Notes: a model not told the origin generated them from the sequence alone. A stretch of DNA of 64,000 nt from Piezodorus guildinii (GCA_023052935.1 CM041292.1:144115143-144179142), one strand, 5' to 3'. Numbered from the stretch's first letter, positions 33,573 through 45,639 are shown. Numbers and translations: made by a program.

Positions 33573-34012
33573 AGTTAACTCTTCGTTAATTTTTACAATA
33601 GCATATATAACATAATATTATTTCTAAAATCCTTAGAATTTCAACGGTATATTATATTTGTATGTTATTGTTCTTAAGTTCAAAAACGAAAAATTGCATT
33701 CAACAAATATTTTTGCAGTTTTTTTCTTTAGTTGGATCGAATTCGTTTAACTTATATTTTTAGCAACGCTAATCAGATATGGCCAATTTTATAAAAACTA
33801 CAAAATTAAAAGTACTTTGCAGGAAGAAATTTTGAAAATTCCGCATTTAAGCTCTGTCAGATTATTTCAATCATAATGAAGCCTACATGATAATAGTGCC
33901 CTTCTAATTTTACATCGATATAGCGAGTTTAATCAAAATCGTTAGAGCCGTTTTTTAGAAGATCGTAATAGGAGCAAAATGCATGGTATAAAGTGGCTCT
34001 TCTGTCCGCCTT
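33573..34012 (-). repeat. Family A repeat, partial
   Basis: Minus-orientation copy with CTACAAAATTAAA, TTTAAGCTCTGTCAGATTAT, ATGAAGCCTACATGATA, GATATAGCGAGTTTAATCAA and the inner-end TGGTATAAAGTGGC block. Confidence 0.75.
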
Positions 34013-34919
34013 GATCTGTTTTAACGAAAACCAATTATAACAAATATAAAAACTGTTGCTATCTCATACCTAAGCCAAGTAGCCTACAAATAAATTAAAA
34101 TAACAGTTTTTCTCATGACTTTGGTTTCAGTCTAGTATGCCAGATTCTAAAAAAAAATCTGTTTTCAGATATTTTTCACAAATTAATGGGGTCTTTCAGC
34201 GTTTTGGTTGTTTTAACAACTGTATGTTTTCTTTTAGGATTTAAATAAGCATACGTTTGTGATTTCTTAGGAATTTGTAGTTGGGTCAGTAGAAAGGGAT
34301 CCTGAAGAATATCGGCGTTTGATATCTTAACAGGCTGTAATTTTTAATAATAATGAGCTTTATATATTCAGATTAAGTGAATGTCTTCAGTATAGCTGGT
34401 TTTGCATTAATTAACTATGTTTTGCATTAATTATACAGGTGGATGCTTAATGCAACATGCCCTAGATAGGGTCACCGCATAAATCGATATTAGGGGTCAA
34501 GAATATATTGGTTAGCATCACTAAATAAAGTTGTACAACATTTTAAAATTAATAACAATAAATATATTTTGCATGCTTTTGAAATTTTGTTTGTTATTGT
34601 TTTTAGCATCATGTAAAAATACCTGAGGCATGCGTTCAGAAAAACAACGCACGAAACACAAAAATTAAACGGAAATTAAAATAAAAGTGTTATAAACATT
34701 TTTTTTTTTTTAATAGCAGATCTGTGAAATAAGGTAATTATATATATATTTAAAATAAATTATTCAAGTATGACCTGGTGATCTAGTAAGTAGTAACTAT
34801 ATTGCTAATCGCTTAGTCCTTGTCCTTTAGATTTATTTATTTATAATCTCTATTTATATTTCAACGTTGTTTTTTGTAAGCTGTTGTTCAACGTTGTTGA
34901 AAGTCATGGAACAGAGCCG
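34013..34919. other. No gene recognised
   Basis: AT-rich with A and T runs. Confidence 0.4.
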
Positions 34920-34972
34920 GAACTTTTATTTGATATTCATGGGCAAGAAGGCAACCGGCTAATTCTTGATCC

Positions 34973-35640
34973 TTGAGGGAAAATAACATTCCAATAAAAC
35001 TTTTAAGGTATATAAAATCAACATATCAAGAGCCAAAGGATGTTGTACGCCTTAATGGTCAGGAGTTGGGTAGAGATGGCCTTGAAAATGGAGTAAACCA
35101 AGAAGGCTTTTTGAGCTCCATTCTCTTTATTGTATATATAAGGTCGCCTTTATTTCCTAAAGAATGCGTTTTAATAGGATCTGTAGTCTTCACAAAAAAG
35201 GAGGTGAGGCCCACCTACTGAATAATTTACGTCCTAAAACTCTATTTATTCAAGTCTGTGTTTTTACTTCTGTATGAAGCGGTAAGCTGAGTTATAAAAG
35301 AGAGATTAAAAGTTATTATCGCTGGAATGAAGTATCTTTGGTGCATTGAGGGAAAAAAAAGAAACATTTTTTCAGGAGAATGCACTTCTGATGAGAGAAA
35401 TCCTAGAAAATGAGCAACACAGAGAGTATGAGCATATCTGCCTCATCCTCAACCTCAAAAACTTATAAACCAGGGAAGTGAGTGGAGAAACCTGTTGAAA
35501 GAAGACCGAATAGGCGGTCCAGAATCTCCTGTGTTAATCATGTGGAACTTACTGGGAGTCACAAAGGAAAAAGCAAAGGAGAGATGAGGAATATGACACA
35601 TAGCACCAGTAGCTTAACGCATATATAGGTAAGTGAAATT
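34973..35640 (+). mobile_element. LINE RT relic (palm/thumb fragment)
   Basis: An open stretch at 34973-35221 translates to NIPIKLLRYIKSTYQEPKD, VVRLNGQELGRD and ENGVNQEGFLSSILFIVYI, recognisable as the region leading to RT motif B (normally GVRQG-x-LSP-LF). The motif is degraded (VNQEGFLSS). After a deletion, 35440-35560 reads VERRPNRRSRISCVNHVEL, a C-terminal tail like those of RTE-type insect elements (GRPR-x-W-x-D-x-VE). Stops and shifts make it a relic. Confidence 0.7.
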
Positions 35641-35777
35641 AAAAAATGATCTTTATATAAAACTATCTCTTTTAATTGAAAATCAGCAACTGAATGCATT
35701 CTTTCTGAATGCAAGCTTTTTGCGTCAATTTTATAACTTTAATGAATTTTATAGGTGGAAATAATCGGGAATCAGTC

Positions 35778-35914
35778 TTTTTTTTTTTTAATATTTTAAT
35801 TTTGCCGATTTTTCAGCTCCAATAAACTCCAGTTTATGTTTAGACATGGCTTAGTAATGCCCTGATGATGGCTCACAAGCAGAAACGTCGGCAAAATTAA
35901 AATATTTAAAAAAA
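35778..35914. repeat. Short hairpin element with T/A-run ends
   Basis: AATATTTTAATTTTGCCGA (35790-35808) is the exact reverse complement of 35888-35906, and T-runs/A-runs extend the pairing to about 28 bp with one bulge. The 137-bp unit contains a hammerhead-like motif next to the right arm and abuts a family A copy. Confidence 0.85.
35858..35893 (+). ncRNA. Hammerhead-like motif in hairpin element
   Basis: TGCC (35858-35861) with GGCA (35890-35893) as stem I; CTGATGA 35862-35868; stem II GCT (35871-35873) with AGC (35878-35880); GAAACGT 35882-35888 followed by C, giving a GUC triplet. All core bases are canonical, but an extra T precedes stem II and a G/A mismatch closes it. Confidence 0.45.
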
Positions 35915-36640
35915 ATTGGTGCTGGCAACACACGACTTTCACTTACTCCCATTTTTAAAATCAATGAAAGAATTTTCAAAGACACTTAACGATAAAATCA
36001 CGTAAAAATATTAAAGAATCAGTTAGTTTTATCGGCTTTTCATCACTCTTTATTAACTTTTACAAGCTCTTGTGTATTAGATAATATTTTTTTTCTAAAA
36101 CCATTAGCTTTCCAACCGTATATTATAAGTGTATATTACTGTTGCTATTTCTAAATAAAAAAATTGCATTAATTTTTTTTTATTTTTCTCCTTTTGTTGT
36201 TTTTTAAATTCGTACAACATACACATTTAGCTGTTATTTATCAATGCTAACAAGATAATTTGGTTATTTTTATAGAATCTACAAAATATCGGCACTTAAG
36301 CCCTGTCAGGCCATTTTAATCAGAATGAAACCTGCATGACGTTTAAGCATATTAAATTTTTCATCGATATAGCGAGTTTAATCAAAATCGTAGGAACCGT
36401 TTTCGAGAAAATCGAAAAACGGCGCAAAATGGTATAAAGTGGCGCTATTGATAAGCTCATATGATGAAAAAGGTTTTGTAACGTCTCGGGAGTATATTTG
36501 TCTATGAAATATGAAAATTCAGTTTCATAGGACTTACCGTTTCCGCCCGTGAGTTACCATACACGGACACACACACACACACACACACAGACCATTTTGC
36601 GGGACTTGGCTATTTGGACTCAGGGGACCCTAAAATGTGT
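35915..36640 (-). repeat. Family A repeat, near full length, with (AC)n
   Basis: Runs from TTGGTGCTGGCAACACACGAC through the standard landmarks to the inner end CCGTTTCCGCCCGTGAG, TTACCATACACGGACAC and an (AC)n tract at 36567-36589, then GGGACTTGGCTATTTGGAC and CTCAGGGGACC. This and 48110-48905 define the family. No ORF. Confidence 0.8.
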
Positions 36641-37129
36641 ATTTCCGTTAACAATATTCACCTTGAAAAGAGAATGTTTTCTTAATACTTCTTATTAACA
36701 ATTCCACTGGAACCCGTGAATTGCTGGAGAGCGGTCATTAGGAAAGTGTAAAATGAAAAATTAGCTGCGGTCCTTATCAAACCGGGCCGAGCGTGTTTTG
36801 ACTTGATAGTGTTTGCCAGCTCCCCTGTGTACACTCCAAGCGTTTGTTCAGTGATCAACTGCTAATTTATCTCTTACGACTTTATCCGATATTTCAATTA
36901 GTCAACGTTGTTGGCCTCTTCCCAAAAAGTATGTTGTTTTTTTTTAGATGGACGTATGTTCTCTCCAAGACGTTATTCTGCGAACTAGTAATGTTATTTA
37001 TGTATATGTTAAAAAAATGGTGCTCTGAATTCAACAACATTAAACCAATTATAAAACACTATAATATTTATTAGTTCCGCCTCCACTTTGTGTTTAATTT
37101 CTGCAGTCATAGTAATACCGTTTTTATAA

Positions 37130-38495
37130 TTTTTTCAAAAATTATTTATTGATATTTACAACTGTAATGTAATGTACATGACATATAGTAAATAGGCTAA
37201 AAGAAAATAGACATGAACAAGACATGTAGAGAAGCTATCCCTCGGCAGCACTCTTAAAATATTCTAAACTAGAGGGCCTTGAGGCCATCTTCTTTTCAAA
37301 CGCCTCGGAGGATTATCAGGAGTTGAAGTGGAAGAAAGGATTAAAACTAGAGGATTAGAGTGAGAATGGAGTTTGTCGTGAAAGGAATGATATCTTGTTC
37401 GGGCCAAGGAAGCAACATTAAGGTCTTTTTAGATTTGTTTATTCGTTAGAAAGTAAAGAGCTTTGATGATTTTACGAAGGATTTCGGATTGTAGAGATTG
37501 GATACGGGAAGAATGTGATCGTTTAGTAGAGCCGCAAAGCTCTACTCCGTATGACCATATAGACCGTACGATAATCATGTAGATGAGCCTTTTTAAGTTA
37601 AGTGGAAGATTAGAAAGTAGGTCTAATAAGTGTTGGAGTGGCCGCAAACGTCGAGCATTTTCTTTTTGTTTCAGTCTTGCATGAGAGTTCAAAGTAAGTG
37701 TAGTCCTAGATATCGGAGCTGCTCAAAAGGAACTAGCGGAATATTATTGAAAGACACTGTAGGGCAGGATGTCATAGGTTTACGAAGAAGTTTAAAAGTG
37801 GGTGGGATTTGTTGGAATTTATTCTCCGATTCTGACACCATACCTCAAGGTCTCTGATGTAGGATTAGAGAGTTTAAGAGGCAATTGTTGGATCAGTGTA
37901 GTCTGATAACACACAAAGGTCATCAGCATAGGTAGAAATGAAAGTGTTAGGATAGGATGGAATATCAGCTGTATAAACTGTGTACAGAATGGGTCATAGA
38001 ATACTGCCTCGAGGAATACCAGCATGCTGTACTAAAAATAGATGAATAGGAATTATTATGATTTACTATGAAGGATCTGCCCGTGAGATAGGACTAGATG
38101 ATAAGGAAGTATGTAGGGGAAAGGATCTTGCGAAGTTCGTAAAGCAATCCCGGGAGCCAGATTCAGTCAAAGACCTGTTCTACGTCGAGGAAGGTTCCCT
38201 TGCAATACAAACCACGCTCCAATGCAGACGAGAGAACGTACACCACAAAATGACATTGCTGGATAGTGGAGTAGGGCCGTCTGAGTCCAAACTGGTGATT
38301 AGGAATTATAGAATGAGTATCTAGAATGGGTCATAGGTTTTATATAGTATAAGTTATTCAAGATTTTGCCCATGATTGGTATAAGTTAGATGGGATGGTG
38401 AGAAGATGAATTTTCTGGCACTTTCTTAGGTTTGGGTAGCATTTTGACCATGGATAATTTCCAGGAAGCTGGTAAGTGTGTGGAACAGAGTAATT
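37130..38495 (-). mobile_element. Jockey-type LINE relic spanning most of the RT
   Basis: Read on the minus strand from 38495: a degraded first RT block (LPASWKLSMVKMLPKPKK), motif A region (GNLPRRRTGL in one frame, TFLDVEQVFD in another), a motif B-like GIP-RGS-LGPILYTVY region, motif C TYADDLCVLSDYTDP, then the motif-E/thumb part at 37429-37692 (SYGVELCGSTKRSHSS, RIQSLQSEILRKI). Frames change several times, so it is dead. The A-rich 3' end is near 37130-37150. It is the longest Jockey-type copy in the window; the plus-strand frame at 38058-38324 is its antisense shadow. Confidence 0.8.
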
Positions 38496-38903
38496 ATTAT
38501 TATTATTTTTTATTTTTATTTTTTTTTTATAATTTAAGAGCTGAGAAGTGATTTTAAGATTCCTAGCTGTCAACGAATTGCGTATTCGATATTGTCTAAT
38601 AATGAGAGTTCAAAATACTCCAGTCTTCTTCTATCAACGCTAGCAAATTGAAATAATGAGAGAAGTTGAATTTTTGGAAAAATATAGCGAATATAAAGAT
38701 ATATAACTTTGACTGTAAAGGGGAGTGTATGGTGTATTAATTGCTAATTTCTATTATTTTTTAATATTTTGTATGCATACTTTTGGAGATTACGCAACAG
38801 CTGTTATATAAATAATATATTTGGAAAGAAGAAGTTTACATAATTCCAAAGGGTTAAAGAACATTAAATGCGGATACAGAGTTTATAATATGAAATTTTT
38901 ATC

Positions 38904-39294
38904 AATTGAGACGTTGATTTCCAAAAGGTACTAAAGGACATTTTTTACGAAATCGATTTTTTTACATATTTGTATTCTCATCATTTAGTCTAATCTAAAT
39001 ATTCTATTTGATGTTATCTAATGAATTCTCAAGTCCTTAAAAAACGCGATTTAGAAATGCGGTAATTTTCTAAAAGTACTAATTACGCATTTATTTTCGT
39101 TCCAAATCATTCTAAAAAAATTCATTTCATAACTTTAATATGATGTTATTATTATAGTAAAAAAATGATTCTAAATTTTAAGGCAAAAAGACCCAAATTA
39201 GCTAGTTTAATAATATAGTAATGAGAGATTTTCGCGCTTCCTGTAAAATTTCCTAGAATGGATATAGTACCTTTTGGAAATCAACGTCTCAATT
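38904..39294. mobile_element. MITE-like element with 30-bp perfect TIRs
   Basis: AATTGAGACGTTGATTTCCA... at 38904-38933 is the exact inverse of 39265-39294. The interior is AT-rich and non-coding. The outermost AATT is self-complementary and could be part of a target duplication rather than of the TIR. No transposase; superfamily not assigned. Confidence 0.85.
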
Positions 39295-40256
39295 ACGATC
39301 ATCCAAAAAATAAAGCAATTGATTAATTTCGAAGGCCAGGATCTTATGAATCGATGTCACAAAAAAATACATGATGAACGAATGGTAGACATATTTCTAT
39401 GATGCAAATATCTAAAACTACAATACAATAATTTATCCTTTCTTGTCATCATAATCCAATGATGTTTATCCACTAAAATTGGCTCCCAACCACTTGTATT
39501 GGCCATGTAAGCAGTGTGATTTACAAGGGGTATGAAACGTATTTAGCCGTCCGTTATACCGAATGTATGAGATCTGTTGAGCAAATGCGAGCTATTCCCC
39601 AGCCGGCAAACCCTCTATATTTACTTAGGATCTGGCAGGGTCAGTTGTTATGAAATTCTAATAGCCGGGTTGAATGAGGTCAAACTCTCAACTTCTTAAT
39701 CATTAAGACCTTTTATTTTCGTGGTTAGAAATGAATTTTAAATGAAAAGGTGGTTGGAATATCGTTTACATTTCCGCTTGAGGTGATTTCGCTCTCTACA
39801 TTGATTCTTTTGTTTTCTGCTCAGCGCCAATCTGGATATTTCCAAAGAATTCTATCTAAAAGGTTCTTGGAGGTAAAAGAGAATACTCGATTCTTTCTCT
39901 TCACAAGCGGATTACTCCAAGACTTTGTCAAGCCCTGTTTAGAAACCAAGAGTACAAAGAGTTTTGATTTCAACCCTCAAAGTCTAAGCGATTTTTTTTT
40001 TTTTTTTTTTTTGCCTGCACTTTAATAAGTTTCCATGCACATAAATAAATGTTTAATAATGTGAGGTCGAAACTTGTTTTATTATATATATTTTTGTAAT
40101 GAGCTTTAAAATAATTCCAATCAAAAACTATTCAATAAAGAATAGAAACCTAGTAAAATGTCAAAAAATATGTGACATACGAACAATTTTAGTTAGTAGG
40201 TTATCTTTAGAGTTTAATAATCATTACGATTTCATCTGAAAACCTGTTTACATACT
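39295..40256. other. No gene recognised; T-run at 39992-40011
   Basis: The block 39480-39720 is less AT-rich. The 91-codon frame 39750-40025 ends in poly-Phe from the T-run and has no recognised domain. Confidence 0.35.
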
Positions 40257-40620
40257 AAAAAATGTGGTGTGCACAACAGACGACCTTCACTTACCTCTGT
40301 CGTTAAAATCATTTGAAGAGTTTTTAAATGAAAATATATATCAATTAAATACATTTCACGACAAAAATTAATTCAAGGAATTAATTTAATTTAATATTAT
40401 TATCTTCAACAATCAGTTAGCTTTATCAGCTTTTCATCACTCTCCATTAACTTTCGTGTGTGTGAGATAAGTCTAGCGTGAAAACTAAAAGTATTACGAA
40501 ACTGAAATTACTTTTACACTGTTCACCATGTTATAGATGTTACAGCAACTTTGGCATTAAAATCGGCTGACCGGAAGTGATACTTTATACAATGCATTTT
40601 GCAAGTTTTTACAATGTTCT
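40257..40620 (-). repeat. Family A repeat, rearranged copy
   Basis: Starts with TGTGGTGTGCACAACAGACGAC and retains CACTTACCTCTGT and CAGCTTTTCATCACTC, then changes to a different inner part (AAAATCGGCTGACCGGAAGT), suggesting an internal deletion or a subfamily. Confidence 0.6.
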
Positions 40621-40779
40621 CAAGAATTATAAAATCTTGGGTTAATTAACTGGCCCTAAAGAGGTGGAAGATTTAAAGTTAAAGCTTTTAGCAGTTATGA
40701 GATACTGCTAAACTTCGAAAGCACTATATTTTGCATATTTCCTTAATAGAAAATATATCTCTATGTTATTAGTCCGATT

Positions 40780-41100
40780 TTAATCAAGACCTCCGAGAAG
40801 GAAGGAAATATTAAGAGGAACATGCGAGTTTAAACTCATGTTTTTAGAGCCGTATTGATCGGATTCTCTGATGAAAATTACAAAAGTTGGTCCAACGGTA
40901 GAGATGTGTGATTGAGGGACGATTTGTGAGACAAAGTAGCCGCTGAGCGACAAAAGTTGCCCCTCCCGACGGATTGTTATCAGCTCATCTATCACCGGCA
41001 AAACGTCATTCCACAAAATGATACCCCATCCCTTCAAAAACTCCATTTTGTCGTCTCCGAATCCCCGCTCGAACTTTTGACAAATTGTTCTAAAACCCAT
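40780..41100 (-). CDS. Unrecognised 106-codon open frame
   Basis: Minus strand from ATG at 41100 (a stop lies about 8 codons upstream) to the stop at 40780. It begins MGFRTICQKFERGFGDDK and later has GWGIILWNDVLPVIDELI. Composition is balanced and protein-like, and the DNA is less AT-rich than its flanks. It may be an ORF within a repeat extending from 40257. No family assigned. Confidence 0.25.
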   Translation of the reverse strand: MGFRTICQKFERGFGDDKMEFLKGWGIILWNDVLPVIDELITIRREGQLLSLSGYFVSQIVPQSHISTVGPTFVIFIRESDQYGSKNMSLNSHVPLNISFLLGGLD

Positions 41101-41843
41101 GCCTTGTAGCCCTAAAACTGACTAAGTAGGAATTATCGTGAAATAGCTTCATTTGTCTTGCTTTTCTCTACTTTTCTTTTCTTCTTTTTTTTTTTTTTCC
41201 TTTTTATTCCATCCCTTTTAGACTGCTTGGCGTTGAATTTATATAGTCAAAAATTGTTTTTTGTATTTTATTTATATTAGAGAATATAAAAAATATTCTG
41301 AAATGATATTACAGTATATTGTGTGTATTTATTTTCAGTATGTTTTGTCATGTTAAACCGTGATCCATGTCGGTTACGACCACAATGTATTGAAATTCGT
41401 TCCTATTTTTAATTTCACTTACTTATAAATGAAATATATAGTATAGTAATACGGTTAAAAATTTTAATAAATAAATTCATTTATTTTTAAAATACTTTAT
41501 GTCTGCTTTACCCTTCATATCCTATAAGTAAAATAAAATTACTGCACTTATTTAGGAATTCAAAGTACTGACGTTGCCTTGATTATCTCTAATATTATCT
41601 AATTATTTATTAATTTAATTATCTCTTCAAATAAATATTTAAAACATGTGGTTTAAACCATGACCAAAATTTTATAAACTAAGGAAAGAATTATTTTCAG
41701 AGGAAATATCTAGTTTCCCTCGATAACACTGACAAAAGATCTGTGATTTCGTGATCTCTTTAGTCAACTAGTGGAGCAAATAGTCAACCTTACATGCTGA
41801 CGCAGCTGTGTGCCATAGAATATTAGTATGTAAAAATAAAAAA

Positions 41844-41881
41844 AGTCTTGAAAATGGGGAAATGGCCCCGAAACGTTGACT
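41844..41881 (+). ncRNA. Hammerhead-like motif, diverged core
   Basis: Stem I AGTC (41844-41847) with GACT (41878-41881), perfect; core TTGAAAA (41848-41854) differs from CUGANGA at two positions; stem II GGGG (41856-41859) with CCCC (41866-41869); GAAACGTT follows (GUU triplet). Both stems are intact although their sequences differ from the other copies. Confidence 0.4.
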
Positions 41882-42589
41882 ACTACTTATGACAATTTTG
41901 TGTATCAATGAAAATAAAAAAAGATTTGGAAGAAAAAATGTGCTATTTTAATATGAACATATATTTGTTTTATTATTTTTCGATAAATTAATCATAGTAC
42001 AAATAATATTTATTGGGAACAAGCTCACACATTACATGTAACTAAGGATTTTCAATATTACACTCAATTTTCGAGTAGTGGAGATGATATGGAAGCTATT
42101 GCAATTGGCACAACGTTAATGAATCCAATCGATCGGAATTCTATTAGATTCGAGTTTAATTATATCCTAATGAAGACTCAAAACCCACACAGTACTCAGG
42201 TATACCTCAACATACCTCTTGATGGATATACCTCATAACTTATCCCTCATACACACACACAAACATATATAATACTAATTATGGATAGAATACCAGATAT
42301 TCCTTAAAAATGCAGTACTTGTGATGAAGAATAAAAAAATTCCCTTCTAAGAATACCTGGATGGAAGAAAGAAGGAAAAAGTATAGTGAAATCCTCTAGC
42401 AAAGAACCAAGAGGAGAGAACTGAAAAATAAACCAGTATCTTAGTCGCGTAGTCGTGGAGGGATGTTTCGCGTTAAATAAATAAATATTATTAATTATTC
42501 AGAAAAATGCAAAGAATCCATTTATACGCGTCTCTGAAAAATTATCATATCTCATTGTATAACAAAAATAAAAACTTTTTTTTTCTATT

Positions 42590-43440
42590 TAACCTAGCAT
42601 TAGAAAAAGCTATAAAGGCGATAAGAACCAATCCTAATGGAACATTTAATAATCGCGCTTGGAGGATCTTCGAACAGTTTGAAAAGGAAGCATTAAAAGT
42701 GAGCCTTCAGGTTAATGTAGGAAAAAAAATATAAAATCATCCAGGAACAATCTACTGGAATACCACGACCTGCATATCGGCGAACGCTGTTTTAAAAACA
42801 CAGATACCCTCAAGTGCCTAGAGGTTCTGTTATTACTTATGATGATAATATGAAAGAAGAATTTAATGTGAGGCTGTCTGCAGGTAACAAGTGTCTTTTT
42901 GCCCTACAAAAAACAATAAAGTACACAAAAATCTTTCAAGAGATGCAAAGGTGATGATTAATGAAACGATTCTAAGACCCACAGCTACTTATAGCAGCAA
43001 ATTCTGGGTATTAGCAAATTAAATCAAAAGGAGGCTCAATGTTTGCGAGAGAATAATACTCAGGAAGATATTTGTGCCAATTAAAGAAAATGACTTTTGG
43101 CGAATAAAAAAAATAATAAAAAGTTCCGTACAATGTATGGGACACCAGACCTGGTATCGTTTGTGATAAGAGCCCGCCTCAGATGACTCGGAAATATAGA
43201 AAGGATGCCGGAACTATGATTCCGAGACGACTATTGTATGGAAAAATTGGAGGAAAAAGATACAGAGGAAGGCCAAGAGTGAGATGGATGGATGACGTCG
43301 AGGAGGGCCTCAGACTACTTGGAATAAAGAGATGGAGGACAATAGTAAAAGACAGAAACGACTGGCTTGAAGTCCTTGAGGAGGCCCGGGTCCTTGTATG
43401 ACCGTAGCGCCCGACAGTAAGTAAAAATAAGAACTGTCGG
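42590..43440 (+). mobile_element. RTE-like LINE RT relic, left inverted copy
   Basis: The N-terminal part reads LEKAIKAIRTNPNGTFNNR then jumps to FEQFEKEALKVSLQVNVGK: the YADD-containing segment present in the inverted copy at 46.2 kb is missing. The C-terminal open part at 43183-43401 reads DAGTMIPRRLLYGKIGGKRY, GRPRVRWMDDVEEGLRLLG and NDWLEVLEEARVLV, the characteristic tail of insect RTE-like RTs. Several shifts lie between. The same sequence recurs inverted at 45640-46345, and similarity continues beyond the coding end to about 43600. Confidence 0.8.
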
Positions 43441-43602
43441 AAATCTATTTAAACAACATGAAGCTTAAAATAAACTTAATAAAATAAGACTGTCGATACT
43501 TAGAAAGAAATACGTTTTAGAAAAGTAATTTAGAATTTTAAGAAAAACTGATCTATCTCATTTTGTTCTTTAACCTATTGGGGTATTTCAAACTCAAGAT
43601 GA
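43441..43602. repeat. Left inverted-repeat arm, non-coding part
   Basis: Continues the left arm past the LINE stop: AAATAAGAACTGTCGGAAATC, ATACGTTTTAGAAAAGTAAT, ATCTCATTTTGTTCTTTAACC and CTATTGGGGTATTTCAAACTC match the right arm (45483-45640, reverse complement). The last block resembles a mariner end. Confidence 0.75.
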
Positions 43603-44385
43603 GGAGGTACACAAAAAAAAAATAAATAAAAAAAATGATATGAAAGATGAAATCGCGGTCTATTGAATATGAAAACACCACCATAAATTAAAACAAAAAA
43701 GGTAGAAAATGAATATTTATATAATATTATAAATGCTTCTTTCAGCAGTTACAAAGTTGAAGAACTTTGCAACTTCCTATAAATTTCAGGACTGGTTGAG
43801 TATCTACTGATTTATCGGTCGGGGGAGAATTAAATGAAAACAAAGCATCAATTTTTCCCTCGTCGCTTCTTTTATTATTATTTATAGCCTAACTTTTTCT
43901 TTGTGGAACGATATGGTCTTTGTCACCTTCCCAAACCTTTTCGTTCCCAACCCCAACCTCTGGATAGCTTTTGAAACATGTAAGAAAAAATGTCATTCAT
44001 GACTAGGAGACTTTTAATTAAAAAATCATTACGGTAGAAAAAGGTTTCAACTAAACTTGAATGATTATCAACAATTAACAATGAAATTCATAACTTTCCT
44101 GATTTTATAGATGTCAGATCAGTGATCTGAGTAGAAAAGTTAGGAAGGAAATCGTTGATAGAACCTGACAAAGTTAGAATAAACAATTATGCTGAAGTTT
44201 CACTAAAGCTGTTGGTATTTTCCGCTGAGGATCAAAGCTGTTTAACCTCGCAGCATTGACTTAGGCAACTTGCTTGCTAAGCTACAAAGCCCCTTCGATT
44301 CACTATCCAAGCGCCAAACAACCCGTTTCTTGTCCGCTATGGACAATCGCTTAATGTATTCGTAGCACCTTTAAATTTTTAATAT

Positions 44386-44462
44386 ATTGGGTTGTAAAAT
44401 GATTCCAATGAAAACTTCAGATTCTTGTAAATAGTTTTAATCAGTTATATGTGACCCAAAAG
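44386..44462. repeat. Mariner-type end sequence
   Basis: TATTGGGTTG at the start resembles mariner TIRs, and the following AAAACTTCAGAT-CTTGT-AATA, TTTTAATCA-TTATAT block is shared with 45112-45220 in the same orientation. No transposase part remains next to it. Confidence 0.5.
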
Positions 44463-45111
44463 GTCACCGAAGAGTGGTGGTTGTCTGTGACCAATGCTTG
44501 TATTTAGTTTGGATATTTAACTTTAGATTTAAAATTATTATTTCTTATTACATTAATATTTTATCAAATTACAATCAAGTAAAAAATATAATAATTTAAT
44601 TTAAATAAGTATAAAATAATCATACACAAGGATATATCTAATTCAATATTTATATTAAAATGTATTAACTTAAACTTTATTATTTCCTATTCTGTTGTGG
44701 CGCACTGTTTATTTTTCGTTTACGTAGTTTTTATGATATATTACATTGATTAAATATATAAACTGAACATCTCATATATTATGTAATTTCGCTTTGAATG
44801 TATACATTTTATAAATATACTTTTATAGCACAGGAAAATAATATTCAATTTTTATTAGTACAATAAAATTACAAAAGGAGTAATACATACGTCATTCCGC
44901 ATTCGATTCATTAAAAGAGATCCAGCTATGTATGCAAACTGAAATTGCGAACCCATTAACACATTCCGATTTCCATGACAGAAACTATTCACGAAATGCT
45001 GAGCAAGAGTTGGGTGAAGGATTTGCGTTCATAATTAACTTAATTAATTTGAACTGATTATAATTCCAGAAAGTAGTTCATAGTAGATTGATTTTTATAC
45101 GTAATAGTTTT

Positions 45112-45505
45112 ATATTGAGTTGAAAATAAGTTCGTATTTTTTTTCTCATTTCATTTATAAAAAAAACTTCAGATACTTGTTAATATTTTTAATCAATTAT
45201 ATATGGCCATTATATCATATCAATTATATTATACATGTCGCCATGTTTTAGGTATTTTTTTTTATTTTTTCATCATCAACAGTTGAAGTATGATTCGAGC
45301 GCTTTGCGTCTTCCAAGTCAAAAGTTTCGGTTCTGAACCGAGCAAACCATTTAAGGACGGTAATTTCTCCTAAGCTATCATCACCATACACACTGTAAAT
45401 TTTGTTATATCTCTGCGCAGCGGATTTTTTTCTTCGGGAATAAAAAAATCATTATAACGAAGTGAATTTTTTTCTCTTCATTTTGAGTTTGAAATACCCG
45501 AATAG
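45112..45505 (-). mobile_element. Mariner transposon relic, internally deleted
   Basis: The minus strand from about 45420 encodes AAQRYNKIYSVYGDDSLGEI then TVLKWFARFRTETFDLEDAK and RSNHTSTVDDEKIK, the N-terminal double-HTH region of mariner transposases (pattern WFARF-G-FDLED-RSGRPS-DDD). The usual GRP is replaced, and frame breaks lie upstream. After about 60 residues the sequence jumps to the 3' end (TTGATTAAAAATATTAAC) and a terminus reading TATTGAGTTGAAAATAAGTT on the plus strand at 45113. The other end reads TATTCGGGTATTTCAAACTC. No DDD catalytic region remains. Confidence 0.8.
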
Positions 45506-45639
45506 GTTAAAGAACAAAATGAGATAGATCAGTTTTTATTACTTTTCTAAAACGTATTTCTTACTAAGTATCGACAGCCTTATTTTATTAAGTTTATTAT
45601 AAGCCTCGTGTTGTTTAAATAGATTTCCGACAGTTCTTA

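Noticed and set aside
37819..38025. 68-codon minus-strand frame inside the Jockey relic
   Set aside because: Out of frame with the RT motif C reading; a shadow apart from its last residues.
38058..38324. 88-codon plus-strand open frame
   Set aside because: Antisense shadow of the Jockey-type RT relic on the minus strand.
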